Source: Chelatococcus sp. HY11 (GTDB lineage: Bacteria; Pseudomonadota; Alphaproteobacteria; Rhizobiales; Beijerinckiaceae). Taken from it: 64,000 nucleotides of DNA. Under the pieces are notes generated by a model, which saw only the letters and a list, made by a program, of their open reading frames with translations, made no database searches and was not told the DNA's origin. A program made the translations under genes and the position numbers. Of this stretch, positions 7,552 to 19,240 are shown piece by piece (position 1 is the stretch's first letter; every line of letters starts with the position of its first letter). The DNA is taken from positions 1,054,001 through 1,118,000 of the forward strand of contig NZ_JAHBRX010000001.1 of the NCBI RefSeq assembly GCF_018398335.1, written 5' to 3'.

Positions 7552-8937
7552 TTACCGGATCCGCTTTGCTCCCGGACAACGCCTCAGCAAACGGGGCTCT
7601 TTTGCCTCCGCGATGCGGACAGCCAACAGGACACGGCCATCTTCGTCCGAACGCCGGTCCAGAATTTCAGCCTCCTCATAGAGCCAGTTCAGAACATCTC
7701 CGGCCTCTGGCTCCAAGACGACATGATAGATCGCGCGGCCATGCGCCAGCCTGGCTTCGATGGCGGACAACAGGGTATCCATCCCCTCCCCGCTGACGGC
7801 CGAGACCAGGACCGGCCGAAGTTCGGTCGGCCTGCGTGACGCGAGATTGTCCAGCTTGGCGCGTTCATCCGGCGCGAGGAGATCGGCCTTATTCCACACT
7901 TCGATCAGCCGTTGACCATTGCTTGGGTCAATGCCGAGTTCGCGAAGGATGGTCTCCACATCGCTCGCCTGGGCCTCGGTGTCGCCATGGGACACATCCC
8001 GGACATGCAGCAGCACGTCCGCCTCGATCACGTCTTCCAGCGTAGCCCGGAAGGCCGCGACCAGCATGGTCGGAAGATCGGAAATGAAGCCGACCGTATC
8101 CGAAAGGATGGCTTTCGAGCCGTGGGGCAGCTCAATCGCGCGGGCTGTCGGGTCGAGGGTCGCGAAAAGCAGGTCCTCGGCCATGACCTTGGCCGCAGAC
8201 AAGCGATTGAACAGGGTCGACTTGCCGGCATTGGTGTAACCGACCAGAGCGATGATGGGATAAGGCACGCGGCGCCGGCTCTCTCGGTGCAGAGCGCGCG
8301 TCCGCTTGACATGTTCGAGGTCACGCTCGATGCGGCTCATCCGCTCCTGGATGAGCCGGCGATCCGTCTCAATCTGCGTCTCTCCAGGGCCTCCGAGAAA
8401 GCCGAATCCGCCGCGCTGCCGTTCAAGATGGGTCCATGAGCGGACAAGGCGGCTCTTCTGGTAGGTGAGATGAGCGAGTTCCACCTGGAGCGAGCCCTCG
8501 CGCGTGCGTGCCCGCTTGCCGAAGATGTCGAGGATGAGCCCCGTCCGGTCGATGACCTTGGCGCCAAGCGCCCGCTCGAGATTGCGCTGCTGCACCGGGG
8601 AGAGAGCGCAATCCATGATGACGAGATCGATCTCATCGGCTTTTACGGTGCCGGCCAGCTCCTCCACCTTGCCCGAGCCGAGATAGGTCGCGGGGCGGAC
8701 ATTGGCGAGGCTTAGCTGGATCGCACGGACGATCGTCACATCGATCGCCCGCGCCAGACCTACGGCTTCATCGAGCCGCGCAGCCGCATCCCGCGCCGTG
8801 TTCTCGCCACTGCGCTCGGATGTGCTGCGTGTCAGGTAGGGCCCGATCACGAGAACGCGGGTATTCTTGCCTTCTTGATCAACAGGGGAAGGCGGCGACG
8901 GTTGAAACGCGTCCTTACGCTTATCGGGTTGAGTCAT
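7552..8937 (-). CDS. hflX: GTPase HflX
   Basis: A ribosome-associated GTPase that splits stalled or heat-damaged ribosomes. The 461 residues show the HflX N-terminal domain ([20 protein letters not shown]), a coiled linker, and a G-domain with G1 GYTNAGKS at about 233-240, G3 DTVGF and G4 NKAD, then a C-terminal domain. Its ATG starts on the base after the hfq stop (TGAATG on the minus strand), so the two are almost certainly co-transcribed and translationally coupled. hfq-hflX adjacency is conserved across Proteobacteria. The N-terminus is rich in charged residues ([10 protein letters not shown]) as in other alphaproteobacteria. Confidence 0.97.
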   Translation of the reverse strand: MTQPDKRKDAFQPSPPSPVDQEGKNTRVLVIGPYLTRSTSERSGENTARDAAARLDEAVGLARAIDVTIVRAIQLSLANVRPATYLGSGKVEELAGTVKADEIDLVIMDCALSPVQQRNLERALGAKVIDRTGLILDIFGKRARTREGSLQVELAHLTYQKSRLVRSWTHLERQRGGFGFLGGPGETQIETDRRLIQERMSRIERDLEHVKRTRALHRESRRRVPYPIIALVGYTNAGKSTLFNRLSAAKVMAEDLLFATLDPTARAIELPHGSKAILSDTVGFISDLPTMLVAAFRATLEDVIEADVLLHVRDVSHGDTEAQASDVETILRELGIDPSNGQRLIEVWNKADLLAPDERAKLDNLASRRPTELRPVLVSAVSGEGMDTLLSAIEARLAHGRAIYHVVLEPEAGDVLNWLYEEAEILDRRSDEDGRVLLAVRIAEAKEPRLLRRCPGAKRIR

Positions 8938-9195
8938 TCAGACCTTTTCTGACCCCATATCGTCTGTCGGCTCGAACAGCTGGATCGGATGTCCAGGCAT
9001 GATCGTCGATATAGCGTGCTTATAGACCAGCTGCGAGTGCCCATCGCGGCGCAGCAATACACAAAAGTTGTCGAACCAAGTCACAACACCCTGAAGCTTG
9101 ACGCCGTTGACCAGGAAAATCGTCAGCGGGACCTTATTCTTGCGAAGGTGGTTGAGAAAAGTGTCCTGCAGGTTTTGCGCGCGTTCGCCCGCCAT
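8938..9195 (-). CDS. hfq: RNA chaperone Hfq
   Basis: An Sm-like hexameric RNA chaperone that anneals small RNAs to mRNAs. The 85 residues carry the Sm1 motif ([20 protein letters not shown]) and the Sm2 signature YKHAIST. Conserved N-terminal [13 protein letters not shown] provides the proximal-face Gln and Phe. The short acidic C-terminal tail is typical of alphaproteobacterial Hfq. It sits between ntrX upstream (244-base gap) and hflX downstream with no gap. Confidence 0.98.
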   Translation of the reverse strand: MAGERAQNLQDTFLNHLRKNKVPLTIFLVNGVKLQGVVTWFDNFCVLLRRDGHSQLVYKHAISTIMPGHPIQLFEPTDDMGSEKV

Positions 9196-9313
9196 CTTGT
9201 TAAACCTTCTTCTTGCGCCGTGCTCGTCGGTCCTTGTTCGCTTACACGGCTTCTGTTGTTGCCTTTGCCTTTGCTGCCGGAAGGCTGCGCTGGCGCGGGA
9301 CGCTCATAGACCG

Positions 9314-9379
9314 AGAATCGCATTACAAAGGGAGAAACGCTTCAAACGCAAGTATCTCTTGCCGCGCCGATGCGATTCT
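9314..9379. repeat. Spaced 10-bp inverted repeat upstream of hfq
   Basis: AGAATCGCAT (9314-9323) is repeated exactly in inverted orientation as ATGCGATTCT (9370-9379) with 46 bases between. It lies 120-180 bases before hfq in the gap after ntrX. The enclosed minus-strand sequence has CTTGCG followed by CTCCCTTTGT, which faintly resembles a sigma-32 promoter. The function is unproven. Confidence 0.3.
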
Positions 9380-9439
9380 GGCTGTCGCGCCAGCATCGGT
9401 CCGGGCTTGTGCACGGGTGCGCGGCGCGGACGTGAGCTC

Positions 9440-10810
9440 TCAGGAGCCGATGCCGAGCGACTTCAACTTCCTGTGTAGGGCAGAGCGCTCCATACCGATA
9501 AATTCCGCAGTCCGCGAGATATTGCCCGAGAAGCGGTTGATCTGCGCCACGAGATATTCACGCTCAAAGATCTCGCGCGCGTCCCGCAACGACAAACTCA
9601 TCAGCTTCTCTCCACCGCTGCCAGCAGGCGTGGTCGGCACAAGCGTCCCGATTTCGGCGGGCAAGAGATCGGCGGAAATCGCCGCATCGGGATCGCCGCC
9701 GGTCAATATCATCAACCGTTCCACATTGTTACGCAGTTGGCGCACATTGCCCGGCCAATCGTGCGATTGAAGCACCGCCATGGCGTCGTCGGCGATGACA
9801 CGCTTGGCGAGTCCGGTGGCAACCGAAATCTGCTCCATGAAGAAGCTGATAAGTTCGGGTACGTCCTCCCGCCTCTCGGCCACAGACGGAATCCGGATCG
9901 GCACGACACCCAGCCGGTGGAAGAGATCCTCCCGGAAATGGCCCTCGGCTATTTCCTGGGTGAGATCGCGGCTCGTGGATGAGATGATGCGCACGTCGAC
10001 GTGAACGCGCGTGGTGCCCCCTACCCGCTGGAAGTTCTGGTCCACCAGCACGCGCAGGATGCGGTTCTGCGTTTCCCGGGGCATGTCACCGACTTCGTCG
10101 ATGTAAAGCGTACCGCCGTGGGCCTCCTCCAGCGCGCCGATGCGCCGGCCACGACCGTCGGTCGCCTCGACACCAAAAAGTTCGCTCTCCATCGTGTCGG
10201 GCGTGATCGCCGCCGCATTGATGACGATGAACGGGCCATTGGCTCGTTGCGAGTTCATATGCAGCGTGCGAGCCGCGAGCTCCTTGCCGGAGCCGGACGG
10301 GCCGCTGATCAGCACGCGTGCATTGGTCGGACCGACGCGCTCAATGGTCTGCCGCAGCTGGTTGATGATCGGGGATCGGCCTACCATTCGGCTGGTCTGC
10401 CCGGATCGCGTCCTGAGTTCGCGCACCTCCCGCTTCAGGCGAGAGGCCTCCAGCGCGCGCTCAGCCACCAGAACCAGGCGATCAGCCTTGAACGGCTTCT
10501 CAATGAAATCATACGCGCCGCGCTTGATGGCCGAGACCGCGGTTTCGATATTGCCATGCCCGGAGATCATGACGACCGGCACTTCCGGATTCTGCTCCTT
10601 GATGACGTCCAGCACCTGGAGACCGTCGAGACGGCTGCCTTGCAGCCAGATATCGAGGAAGACCAGCTGCGGCCGGCGGGATTCTATCGCGGCCAAGGCT
10701 TCATCCGAACCACCAGCCGTCCGCGTCCTATGGCCCTCGTCATCGAGTATGCCGCCTACGAGTTCACGAATATCCGCTTCGTCGTCGACGATGAGGATGT
10801 CGGCGCTCAT
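9440..10810 (-). CDS. ntrX: Nitrogen assimilation response regulator NtrX
   Basis: This is the response regulator partner of NtrY. The 456 residues comprise a receiver domain (phospho-acceptor Asp53, conserved Lys105), an AAA+ domain with Walker A GPSGSGKE (170-177) and Walker B IDE (237-239), and a Fis-type HTH at the C-terminus (NISRTAEFIGMERSALHRKL). The GAFTGA loop that contacts sigma-54 is absent: the corresponding place reads EATDGRGRR (215-223). This suggests the protein does not act as a classical sigma-54 activator, as reported for alphaproteobacterial NtrX. The start at 10810 overlaps the ntrY stop by four bases (ATGA). Confidence 0.96.
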   Translation of the reverse strand: MSADILIVDDEADIRELVGGILDDEGHRTRTAGGSDEALAAIESRRPQLVFLDIWLQGSRLDGLQVLDVIKEQNPEVPVVMISGHGNIETAVSAIKRGAYDFIEKPFKADRLVLVAERALEASRLKREVRELRTRSGQTSRMVGRSPIINQLRQTIERVGPTNARVLISGPSGSGKELAARTLHMNSQRANGPFIVINAAAITPDTMESELFGVEATDGRGRRIGALEEAHGGTLYIDEVGDMPRETQNRILRVLVDQNFQRVGGTTRVHVDVRIISSTSRDLTQEIAEGHFREDLFHRLGVVPIRIPSVAERREDVPELISFFMEQISVATGLAKRVIADDAMAVLQSHDWPGNVRQLRNNVERLMILTGGDPDAAISADLLPAEIGTLVPTTPAGSGGEKLMSLSLRDAREIFEREYLVAQINRFSGNISRTAEFIGMERSALHRKLKSLGIGS

Positions 10811-13164
10811 CCAATTGCCCTTTGTTTGATGTCGTCCTTGCTGTCCGTTGACGCAACGCCACCACTGCCAGACCCGGAAATACCGGACTTGGGGAACCAC
10901 ATGCGGACACGCGCGCCCGGCCCCCCGGCGCTAACGCCGGGATGGTCGAGCAACTCGATGCCGCCGCCGTGGTCCTCGAGAATTTTGCCCACGATGGCGA
11001 GGCCGAGGCCCGTGCCGCCCTCGCGGGTCGTCATGTAAGGCTCAAGCAATCGCTGCCTGTGCTCCTTTGGAAAACCCTTGCCGTTGTCACTGACATCGAT
11101 CGTGATGATGCCGTCCTGTTCGCGCACATTGATGTCGATCTGCCCGACGCCGCGCGTATTGCCATCGACCGCCATCACCGCCTCGGTCGCGTTCTTCACG
11201 ATGTTGGTGACGGCCTGGGAAATCAGCCGGCGGTCGAAATAGGCGGTGATCCCCTCCTCCGGCAGTTTTTCGTTGAAGGTGATATCGGGCGTACCCACGC
11301 GCATCAGGAAGACGACCTGGCGCACCGTATCGACAACATCGTCCATCGCGTGGTTCGGCTTCGGCATCCGCGCGAAGGAGGAGAACTCATCGACCATGCG
11401 CTTGATGTCGTCGACCTGGCGGACGATCGTGGCGACGCATTGGTCGAAGATCGCGCGATCCTCGACGATAACCTTGCCGTATTTGCGACGGATGCGCTCG
11501 GCCGACAGCTGGATCGGCGTGAGCGGGTTCTTGATCTCATGGGCGATGCGCCGGGCAACGTCGGCCCAGGCTGATGTCCGCTGGGCGGAGACGAGGTCCG
11601 TTATGTCGTCGAGCGTGACGACAAAGCCCTTGTCCTGTCCCACCGCCTGTTCGCTGGTCACGCGTACGTTGAGCATGCGCTCGCGACCGTCACGATTCAG
11701 GGCCATCTGCCCCTGGATCAACTGTCTCTGCCGGCCAGCGAGCACCTCGTCGAGGAGGGGGGCCACTTCGGGCAGGGCCTCGACGATGGGCTTTCCGATG
11801 ACCGAGCTGCCATCCGCCTGCAGGATCGCTTCCGCCGACGGGTTGACGATCGTGATCATGCCCGCCGCATCCGTGCCGATGACGCCGGCGGATACACCGG
11901 CGAGCACCGCTTCGTTGAAGCGCCGTCGCTTGTCGATCACATCGCTCGCCGCGACCAGACCATCGTGCTGCTGCCTGAGTTCGCTCGTCATCTTGTTGAA
12001 CGTCGCGCCAAGATGCGCGAGATCGCCCTCCGCGCGCCGGATCGGCACCTGCACGTAGAAATTGCCGCTTGCGACCTGGTCCGTCGCGTGTATCAGCCGG
12101 CGGACGGGCATGACGAGCCGGTTGGCGAAGCTCAAGCCGAACCACACCGCCGACAAAAGCACGATGAGCGCGACCAGCGCGAACATCGATGCGAAGGCGA
12201 TCTGGATGCCGAGCTTCTTTTCCTCGAGAGCTTGATAATAGGCGACACCTGTCTGCGCGGCGGCCGGGAACTCGACGGCACGCGGATCGACAGTTCGCGC
12301 TACATAAAGAAGTGTGGGCTCCGGCCAATCCAGCTTGATGAGCGAACGGAACAGGTTGCCAGACTGCGGAATGAGGCAGACCGGATCGGTGGTATTGGCG
12401 TCCTTGATATCCTCGTCCGACGGCGGCGAAAGATTTTCGAGCGACTTCTGCTCGATGCGCTCCAGCACCTTGCCGTCCTCGCTGACGAGCATGGCCGAGG
12501 GGAACCCGAGGAAGACCGAGCGCGACAACATGAAGTCGTGGAAAAGCTTGCGGTCTGCGTTGAACAGCACCTTGGCGCGATTGAGGTCGGCGGCCATCAA
12601 TTCCGTTTCGCGCACCATGTTGCGGCATTGGCTATCACGATAAGCATGCGCGATCTCGACCGTATTGGTGATGAGCCCCTTGAGTGAACTGGTGAACCAG
12701 GGGTCGAGACCGCGTTCAAGCGTGATCGAAGCCACGATCGCGACAAGAATGGCCGGAAGCGCGGCCACCAGGCTGAACAGCGAGACGATGCGGACATGAA
12801 GGCCTGCCGCCGCCGCCCCCTCCCGCCTCGCCCTGAACAGGCTGTATGTCTCCCACAGGATGACCGAGACGAGGAGCAGGACGAGGATGCCGTTGATGAA
12901 CAGCGCCCAGACGACAACGATATGCGTCGGCAGGATCGGCGTCATGCCGGCGAGCACGACGAAGGTCACAAGCGCCGAGATCAACGCCAGCGTGACCGCG
13001 ACCGTTCCTAATATGCCGGATACGCGGGATTTGCGTTCCTTGGGAAGATCCGCCGATAAGCTCACGAAATAATGGCCCGCCGTTTCGCTATGATCGAATC
13101 GGTTGAATAGCACCGGACAATGATGCGGAGCTACAACACTGTTGTCGAATTGCGACATTCCCAA
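10807..13164 (-). CDS. ntrY: Nitrogen regulation sensor histidine kinase NtrY
   Basis: A membrane sensor kinase that phosphorylates NtrX. In 785 residues: three to four N-terminal membrane segments between about 50 and 180, an extracytoplasmic domain, another membrane helix near 330-350, a HAMP domain (VMPVRRLIHATDQVASG), a PAS domain, a HisKA box with His542 in [13 protein letters not shown], and an HATPase domain (DNGKGF, GGTGLGLAIVGK). The first Met is followed two codons later by another, and either could be used. The start follows a 313-base gap that separates it from ntrC on the same strand, so it probably has its own promoter. Confidence 0.96.
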   Translation of the reverse strand: MGMSQFDNSVVAPHHCPVLFNRFDHSETAGHYFVSLSADLPKERKSRVSGILGTVAVTLALISALVTFVVLAGMTPILPTHIVVVWALFINGILVLLLVSVILWETYSLFRARREGAAAAGLHVRIVSLFSLVAALPAILVAIVASITLERGLDPWFTSSLKGLITNTVEIAHAYRDSQCRNMVRETELMAADLNRAKVLFNADRKLFHDFMLSRSVFLGFPSAMLVSEDGKVLERIEQKSLENLSPPSDEDIKDANTTDPVCLIPQSGNLFRSLIKLDWPEPTLLYVARTVDPRAVEFPAAAQTGVAYYQALEEKKLGIQIAFASMFALVALIVLLSAVWFGLSFANRLVMPVRRLIHATDQVASGNFYVQVPIRRAEGDLAHLGATFNKMTSELRQQHDGLVAASDVIDKRRRFNEAVLAGVSAGVIGTDAAGMITIVNPSAEAILQADGSSVIGKPIVEALPEVAPLLDEVLAGRQRQLIQGQMALNRDGRERMLNVRVTSEQAVGQDKGFVVTLDDITDLVSAQRTSAWADVARRIAHEIKNPLTPIQLSAERIRRKYGKVIVEDRAIFDQCVATIVRQVDDIKRMVDEFSSFARMPKPNHAMDDVVDTVRQVVFLMRVGTPDITFNEKLPEEGITAYFDRRLISQAVTNIVKNATEAVMAVDGNTRGVGQIDINVREQDGIITIDVSDNGKGFPKEHRQRLLEPYMTTREGGTGLGLAIVGKILEDHGGGIELLDHPGVSAGGPGARVRMWFPKSGISGSGSGGVASTDSKDDIKQRAIG

Positions 13165-13199
13165 GGCAGCGCTGGGTCGGCGCCACAGGCAAAAGGGAG

Positions 13200-13214
13200 C
13201 CGATTGACAATCGG
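13200..13214. promoter_or_regulatory. Palindrome upstream of ntrY
   Basis: CCGATTG-A-CAATCGG is a perfect palindrome with 7-bp arms and a single central base, 36-50 bases before the ntrY ATG, next to an AT-rich minus-strand promoter region (13220-13290). It is a candidate operator; no binding protein can be named. No gene is seen in the rest of 13165-13477. Confidence 0.4.
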
Positions 13215-13477
13215 ATTGCGCCTATGAGTTTGATATTTTCTTATTAAATCCAGTACGTTGTAGACATTTGTTACATAAATCTATCAGATGCGAGATTGCG
13301 CTGGTCAAAGGGCTCGTCGTGCAATTGTGGCGAGGCCATGTGCAGATAAATCACATGGCTTCGATGCAACAGGGGCAGCTTAACCTGCTGTCTGGCGAAC
13401 GCGACGATCATGATGCGCGGCCCCCTGCCCCATCGGCGGTGGTTCTGATCGCCGCGTCGGCTGCTTTGAAGCTGCCT

Positions 13478-14923
<1,446 letters not shown>

Positions 14924-14928
14924 ATTAC

Positions 14929-16128
14929 TCATTCCTCCGAGCCACGCCCATCGCGGGCCAGATACATGGGCATCAACACCCGAAACGTCGTACGGTGCAC
15001 ACCAGCGTCGCATTCCACGACGCCGCCATGGTCACCGATGATCTTCGCAACCAAAGCAAGACCAAGGCCACTGCCGGAAGCCTTCGTGGTCACAAACGGG
15101 TCGAACAGGTTTGGCACGAGGTCCGGCGGGACGCCGGGCCCGTTGTCGCGAACGCAGATCTCGAGCGGCAGGCTGACGCGTTCGCCGGAGCCCGGCAATT
15201 GCAGCCGCATACCCGGCCGGAACGCTGTCGAGAGAATGATTTCACCGTCGAGCGCATCGCGCCCGATGGCTTCCGCCGCATTCTTGATGAGATTGAGGAA
15301 TACCTGCACAAGCTGGTCGCGGTTGCCGAGCAGCGGCGGCAGCGAGGGGTCGTAGTCCTCAACGAAGCGGATATGCCGCGCAAAGCCCGACTGGGCCAGA
15401 CGCTTCACGTGGTCGAATACGCCGTGAATGTTCACGGCCCCCCTCTCCACGGGCCGCTCATCCCCGAAAAGCTCCATTCTCTCGACGATTTTGACGATCC
15501 GATCGGTCTCGTCGCAGATCAGCTGCGTCAACAGACGATCCTCGTCGGAGGCCGCGCCTTCCAGCAATTGTGCCGCTCCGCGGATGCCGGACAGGGGGTT
15601 TTTGATCTCGTGGGCGAGCATCGCGCCCAGCGCCGTGATGGACCGAGCTGCACCCCGATGGGTCAGTTGTCTGTCCATTTTTTCGGCAATTGTTCGTTCT
15701 TGCAGCATCAAGGCGACTGATCGCGCCTCGTCTCCGAGCGGGACGGCGAAAATATCAACAATCCGCTCATGTCCTGTGCGCGGCGTTCCAATCTCGATGC
15801 GGTATTCGCTGACGCTCGCGTTGCGGCGTCGCGCCTCTTCCGCCAGCGCCAGAACCGGCGAGCCGAAAGGCAGCACATCCACGAGTCTCTGCCGCTTAAG
15901 GACGGGAAGGCTTGCCTCGAAGAACGCCTCGGCGGCGCTATTGGCATGGAGGATGGTGTCGCCCTGCCCGACCACCAGGATCGGGACGGGGAGCGCGTTG
16001 AGGATGAGCCCCGGATCGAAGCCGGGCTGACTGTTTGCGGAAGCGTTTGGCATCGTGATCCTTGGCATCGTGATCTTGCGCACGCCGATCCGGTAGGGCT
16101 TGAAGTCGCGTTCGAATTTGTCTTCCAA
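14929..16128 (-). CDS. ntrB: Nitrogen regulation sensor histidine kinase NtrB (GlnL)
   Basis: A soluble PII-controlled histidine kinase/phosphatase for NtrC. The 399 residues comprise a PAS domain ([20 protein letters not shown]), a HisKA box with His173 in [13 protein letters not shown], and HATPase motifs ([27 protein letters not shown]). There is no membrane segment, as expected for NtrB. Three in-frame ATGs lie in the first 26 codons, so the exact start is uncertain by about 25 residues; homology begins after the third. It sits between dusB (27-base gap) and ntrC. Confidence 0.97.
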   Translation of the reverse strand: MEDKFERDFKPYRIGVRKITMPRITMPNASANSQPGFDPGLILNALPVPILVVGQGDTILHANSAAEAFFEASLPVLKRQRLVDVLPFGSPVLALAEEARRRNASVSEYRIEIGTPRTGHERIVDIFAVPLGDEARSVALMLQERTIAEKMDRQLTHRGAARSITALGAMLAHEIKNPLSGIRGAAQLLEGAASDEDRLLTQLICDETDRIVKIVERMELFGDERPVERGAVNIHGVFDHVKRLAQSGFARHIRFVEDYDPSLPPLLGNRDQLVQVFLNLIKNAAEAIGRDALDGEIILSTAFRPGMRLQLPGSGERVSLPLEICVRDNGPGVPPDLVPNLFDPFVTTKASGSGLGLALVAKIIGDHGGVVECDAGVHRTTFRVLMPMYLARDGRGSEE

Positions 16129-16155
16129 CGTGTCCCCGGGGAGACCCGTCGATCG

Positions 16156-17199
16156 TCAGGCCGCTTCTCGCTGGACGGGGTTCTCGGAGGGGCTTTCATA
16201 AAGCCCCTGAATCAGTGCCAGCACGCGCTCGGGCTGCTCGCTGGTCACCAGCTCCGCGCGGCACCGACTGGCCGCCCCGCTACCGTGCCGTTCCGCGTCC
16301 GCGCAATAGGCCGCGAGATGCTTGCGGGCGTGGCGCAGTCCGACCTTCTTCCCATAGAGCGTGAGAAGTGTCGTATAATGCTCTGTGATCGCTTCAATTT
16401 TTTCGGATGGCGATGGTGGCCGGAGGGCAGCGCCGGAGCGCAGTTCGGAGGCCACCTGCCCAACCAGCCAGGGCTGCCCGACCGCGGCGCGGCCGATCAT
16501 CACCGCATCTGCGCCGGATTGAACGAGGGCCGCGCGGGCATCCGACGTATCAGCCATGTCGCCGTTGACGACGAGAGGAAGCGAGGTCGCCTCGCGCACG
16601 CGCCGCACGGCCGACCAGTTGGCTGTGCCCTTGTAGAATTGTTGCCGCGTGCGGCCATGGACGGTGATGAGAACGGCGCCAGCTGTCTCTGCCCGACGGG
16701 CGAGTTCATCAGCGTTTTGGCTCGCATCGTCCCAGCCGAGACGCATCTTTACGGATACCGGTATATTCACCGCGGCCACCACGGCCTCGATCAGCGATGT
16801 GGCATGGTCGAGATCACGCATCAGCGCCGATCCCGCCCATCCGCCAATCACACGCTTGGCGGGACAGCCCATATTGATGTCGATCATCGCCGCGCCTGAA
16901 GCCTCGGCCACGCGCGCTGCCTCGCCCATCCAATGGGCATCGCAGCCGGCGAGCTGTATCACATGGGGCGTGATCCCGGCGCCTTCCGCGCGCAGGACAG
17001 CTTCCTGTGACCCATCAACGAGTTCCTGGCTCGAGACCATCTCCGAGACGACCAGAGACGCGCCGAAGCGATGAGCGATCCGCCGGAATGCGACGTCCGT
17101 GATGCCTGACATGGGCGCGAGCACTGCGCCCAGGGCGAGATCCGGGCGCCAGGGGGAGACGTCGGCGTTAGTGCCCATTTCCGCATCACTCATGGCCAT
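16156..17199 (-). CDS. dusB: tRNA-dihydrouridine synthase DusB (NifR3)
   Basis: An FMN enzyme that reduces uridine to dihydrouridine in the tRNA D-loop. The 347 residues have the Dus TIM-barrel start LAPMSGITDVAFR, the catalytic Cys112 in DINMGCPAKRV, substrate and FMN motifs (HGRTRQQFYKG, GNGD-equivalent VNGDM) and GADAVMIGRA. The length is normal. Alphaproteobacteria conserve this gene at the head of the ntrBC operon, where it was first named nifR3. It is divergent from ispDF across a 177-base gap with an AT-rich start (TTATAAATTAAAC) that probably holds its promoter. Confidence 0.96.
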   Translation of the reverse strand: MAMSDAEMGTNADVSPWRPDLALGAVLAPMSGITDVAFRRIAHRFGASLVVSEMVSSQELVDGSQEAVLRAEGAGITPHVIQLAGCDAHWMGEAARVAEASGAAMIDINMGCPAKRVIGGWAGSALMRDLDHATSLIEAVVAAVNIPVSVKMRLGWDDASQNADELARRAETAGAVLITVHGRTRQQFYKGTANWSAVRRVREATSLPLVVNGDMADTSDARAALVQSGADAVMIGRAAVGQPWLVGQVASELRSGAALRPPSPSEKIEAITEHYTTLLTLYGKKVGLRHARKHLAAYCADAERHGSGAASRCRAELVTSEQPERVLALIQGLYESPSENPVQREAA

Positions 17200-17376
17200 G
17201 CTTATAAATTAAACAAAACTCTTTGTCCCGCCCTTATTGCAGGTCATGAAGAGATCGTGTTCGGCTGGTTCGGATCCCCCTGGATTGGCCTTGGGGGCCA
17301 TGATCCGTCACAAGAGCATTGTAAGTCATCAGCCCGCAGCCTATAGGCGCCTGTCACTAGAGCGGACAAGGTAAAA

Positions 17377-18576
17377 ATGCCGAAAATTGCAGCGATCATC
17401 GTGGCAGCCGGACGTGGAACACGTCTGGGAGGTGAGGTCGCGAAGCAGTATCGCAAGATCGCCGGCCGCGCGGTTCTCGGCCATACGCTGACGGCGATCG
17501 CTGATCAGAGCGATATCGCGCGTATCGTCGTCGTTATCCATCCTGATGATGATCCGTATTATCGCGATGTCATAGCCGCGCTGCCGATGGCGGTGATGGA
17601 ACGTCTAGCGCCGCCTGTGCCTGGTGGAGCGACCCGCCAGCTTTCGGTCATGGCGGGACTCGAATCGCTCGCCAGTGAGGAGCAGGCGCCGGCTTTCGTG
17701 CTGGTGCATGATGCGGCCCGGCCGTTCGTCTCGCGGGACCTCGTCGGGCGCGCCGTCGCGGCGGGCATCGCCCATGCCGCTGCGGTGCCGGGCGTGAAGA
17801 TCGCCGATACCATCAAGCGCGTCGACGAGAACGGCACGATCTGCGAAACGCCGGACCGCGACCTCCTGCGGCGTGTTCAGACCCCACAGGCCTTCGCCTT
17901 CGCGCCCTTGCTCGTCGCGCACCGCCGCGCGGTCGACGCGGGTTTGACGGGCTTCACCGATGACGGCACGCTCGCCGAATGGGCGGGCCACAGCGTCCAT
18001 ATCTTCGACGGCGAGGCTGGCAATATGAAGATCACCAGCGGCGAGGACATCGTGGAAGCGGAGCGCCGCCTGACCCCATCCACAACGCTGATCAGCCGCG
18101 CGGGCATCGGCTATGACGTCCATGCCTTTGGACCGGGCGATCACATTTGGATCGGTGGGCTGCGGCTGCCCCATGACCAGGGTGTCATCGCCCACTCCGA
18201 CGGCGACGTGGCCTTGCACGCGCTGACCGATGCTGTTTTCGGAGCTATGGCCGACGGCGATATCGGAAGTCACTTTCCTCCGAGCGATCCGCGATGGCGA
18301 GGTGCTGCCTCCGATCAGTTCCTTGCCCATGCGGTCAAGCGCCTGCGCGCGCGGGGCGGCCAGCTCGACCATCTCGACCTGACGATCATTTGCGAGGCAC
18401 CCAAGATCGGTCCGCATCGCGACGCCATGCGCGCCCGCATCGCCGCCATCGTCGATGTTCCGATTTCTTCAGTCTCGGTGAAGGCCACGACGTCGGAACA
18501 GCTGGGGTTCACGGGGCGCCGCGAGGGGATCGCGGCGCAGGCGGTGGCCAGCGTCAGGCTGCCGGAAGGCACGTAG
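17377..18576 (+). CDS. ispDF: Bifunctional IspD/IspF of the MEP isoprenoid pathway
   Basis: A fusion of 2-C-methyl-D-erythritol 4-phosphate cytidylyltransferase (IspD) and 2-C-methyl-D-erythritol 2,4-cyclodiphosphate synthase (IspF). IspD covers about residues 1-230, with AAGRGTRLG near the start and [11 protein letters not shown]. IspF starts near residue 240 with GIGYDVHAF and continues with the metal site [14 protein letters not shown] and GDIGSHFP. The 399-residue length and the fusion are usual in Alphaproteobacteria. It catalyses non-consecutive steps 3 and 5 of the pathway, with IspE encoded elsewhere. It is followed 121 bases later by pncC. Confidence 0.97.
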   Translation: MPKIAAIIVAAGRGTRLGGEVAKQYRKIAGRAVLGHTLTAIADQSDIARIVVVIHPDDDPYYRDVIAALPMAVMERLAPPVPGGATRQLSVMAGLESLASEEQAPAFVLVHDAARPFVSRDLVGRAVAAGIAHAAAVPGVKIADTIKRVDENGTICETPDRDLLRRVQTPQAFAFAPLLVAHRRAVDAGLTGFTDDGTLAEWAGHSVHIFDGEAGNMKITSGEDIVEAERRLTPSTTLISRAGIGYDVHAFGPGDHIWIGGLRLPHDQGVIAHSDGDVALHALTDAVFGAMADGDIGSHFPPSDPRWRGAASDQFLAHAVKRLRARGGQLDHLDLTIICEAPKIGPHRDAMRARIAAIVDVPISSVSVKATTSEQLGFTGRREGIAAQAVASVRLPEGT

Positions 18577-18697
18577 AGCAAATTCGACCTGGATGAACCC
18601 AGGTGGATCTGCTCAAGCGTCTGACTTTCCTATTTTTTACACGGGCGAGTCCGGGTTCTACGGATTTGCTCAAGCCGAGCCAATGGAGCAATCAGGG

Positions 18698-19225
18698 ATG
18701 GCCGATATCGAGTTCACGCGTATCGACCGGGATCTTGTCGTGCACGCGAAGGCCGTGCTCGATCTGTGCCGGGGGCTTGGCCTGCGCGTTGTCACCGCCG
18801 AATCCTGCACGGGCGGCCTCGTCGCCGCTGTTCTGACCGAGGCGCCGGGTTCATCGGAGACCATCGAGGGCGGGTTCGTCACCTATTCCAACGATGCAAA
18901 GCAGAGCGCGATCGGTGTTCCCGAGGCGCTCATTTTGGCCCATGGCGCGGTCAGTGAGCCCGTGGCCCGCGCGATGGCCGAGGGAGCGCTCGCCCATTCC
19001 CTGGCCGATGTTGCCGTGGCGATCACCGGCATCGCCGGTCCCGGCGGCGGCAGCGAGGCCAAGCCCGTCGGGCTCGTTCATTTCGCCGCCGCCCGGCGGG
19101 GCGTCGTGACGCGCCATGTCGAACGACTTTTCGGGGATCTTGGACGGGGTGTCATCCGGCGCCGGTCGGTCGAGCAGGCACTGGACCTTCTCGCGGAGAT
19201 CGCCCGGCAGCCGCTTGTGGCGTAG
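18698..19225 (+). CDS. pncC: Nicotinamide-nucleotide amidohydrolase (CinA C-terminal family)
   Basis: This enzyme deamidates nicotinamide mononucleotide to nicotinate mononucleotide in NAD recycling. The product is a stand-alone CinA C-terminal domain of 175 residues with the signature TAESCTGGLVAAVLTEAPG, the conserved GGFVTYSNDAK and the glycine-rich GIAGPGGGSEAKPVG. The N-terminal CinA domain is absent, as in E. coli YgaD/PncC. Starts at 18593 and 18683 are possible; 18698 is chosen because homology begins immediately after it and GGAG lies upstream. It is probably co-transcribed with ispDF and converges with the COQ10-like gene across 15 bases. Confidence 0.93.
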   Translation: MADIEFTRIDRDLVVHAKAVLDLCRGLGLRVVTAESCTGGLVAAVLTEAPGSSETIEGGFVTYSNDAKQSAIGVPEALILAHGAVSEPVARAMAEGALAHSLADVAVAITGIAGPGGGSEAKPVGLVHFAAARRGVVTRHVERLFGDLGRGVIRRRSVEQALDLLAEIARQPLVA

Positions 19226-19240
19226 GAGCTGATATCACCC

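Noticed and set aside
13165-13477. Sigma-54 promoter upstream of ntrY
   Set aside because: No TGGCAC-N5-TTGC match on the minus strand was found.
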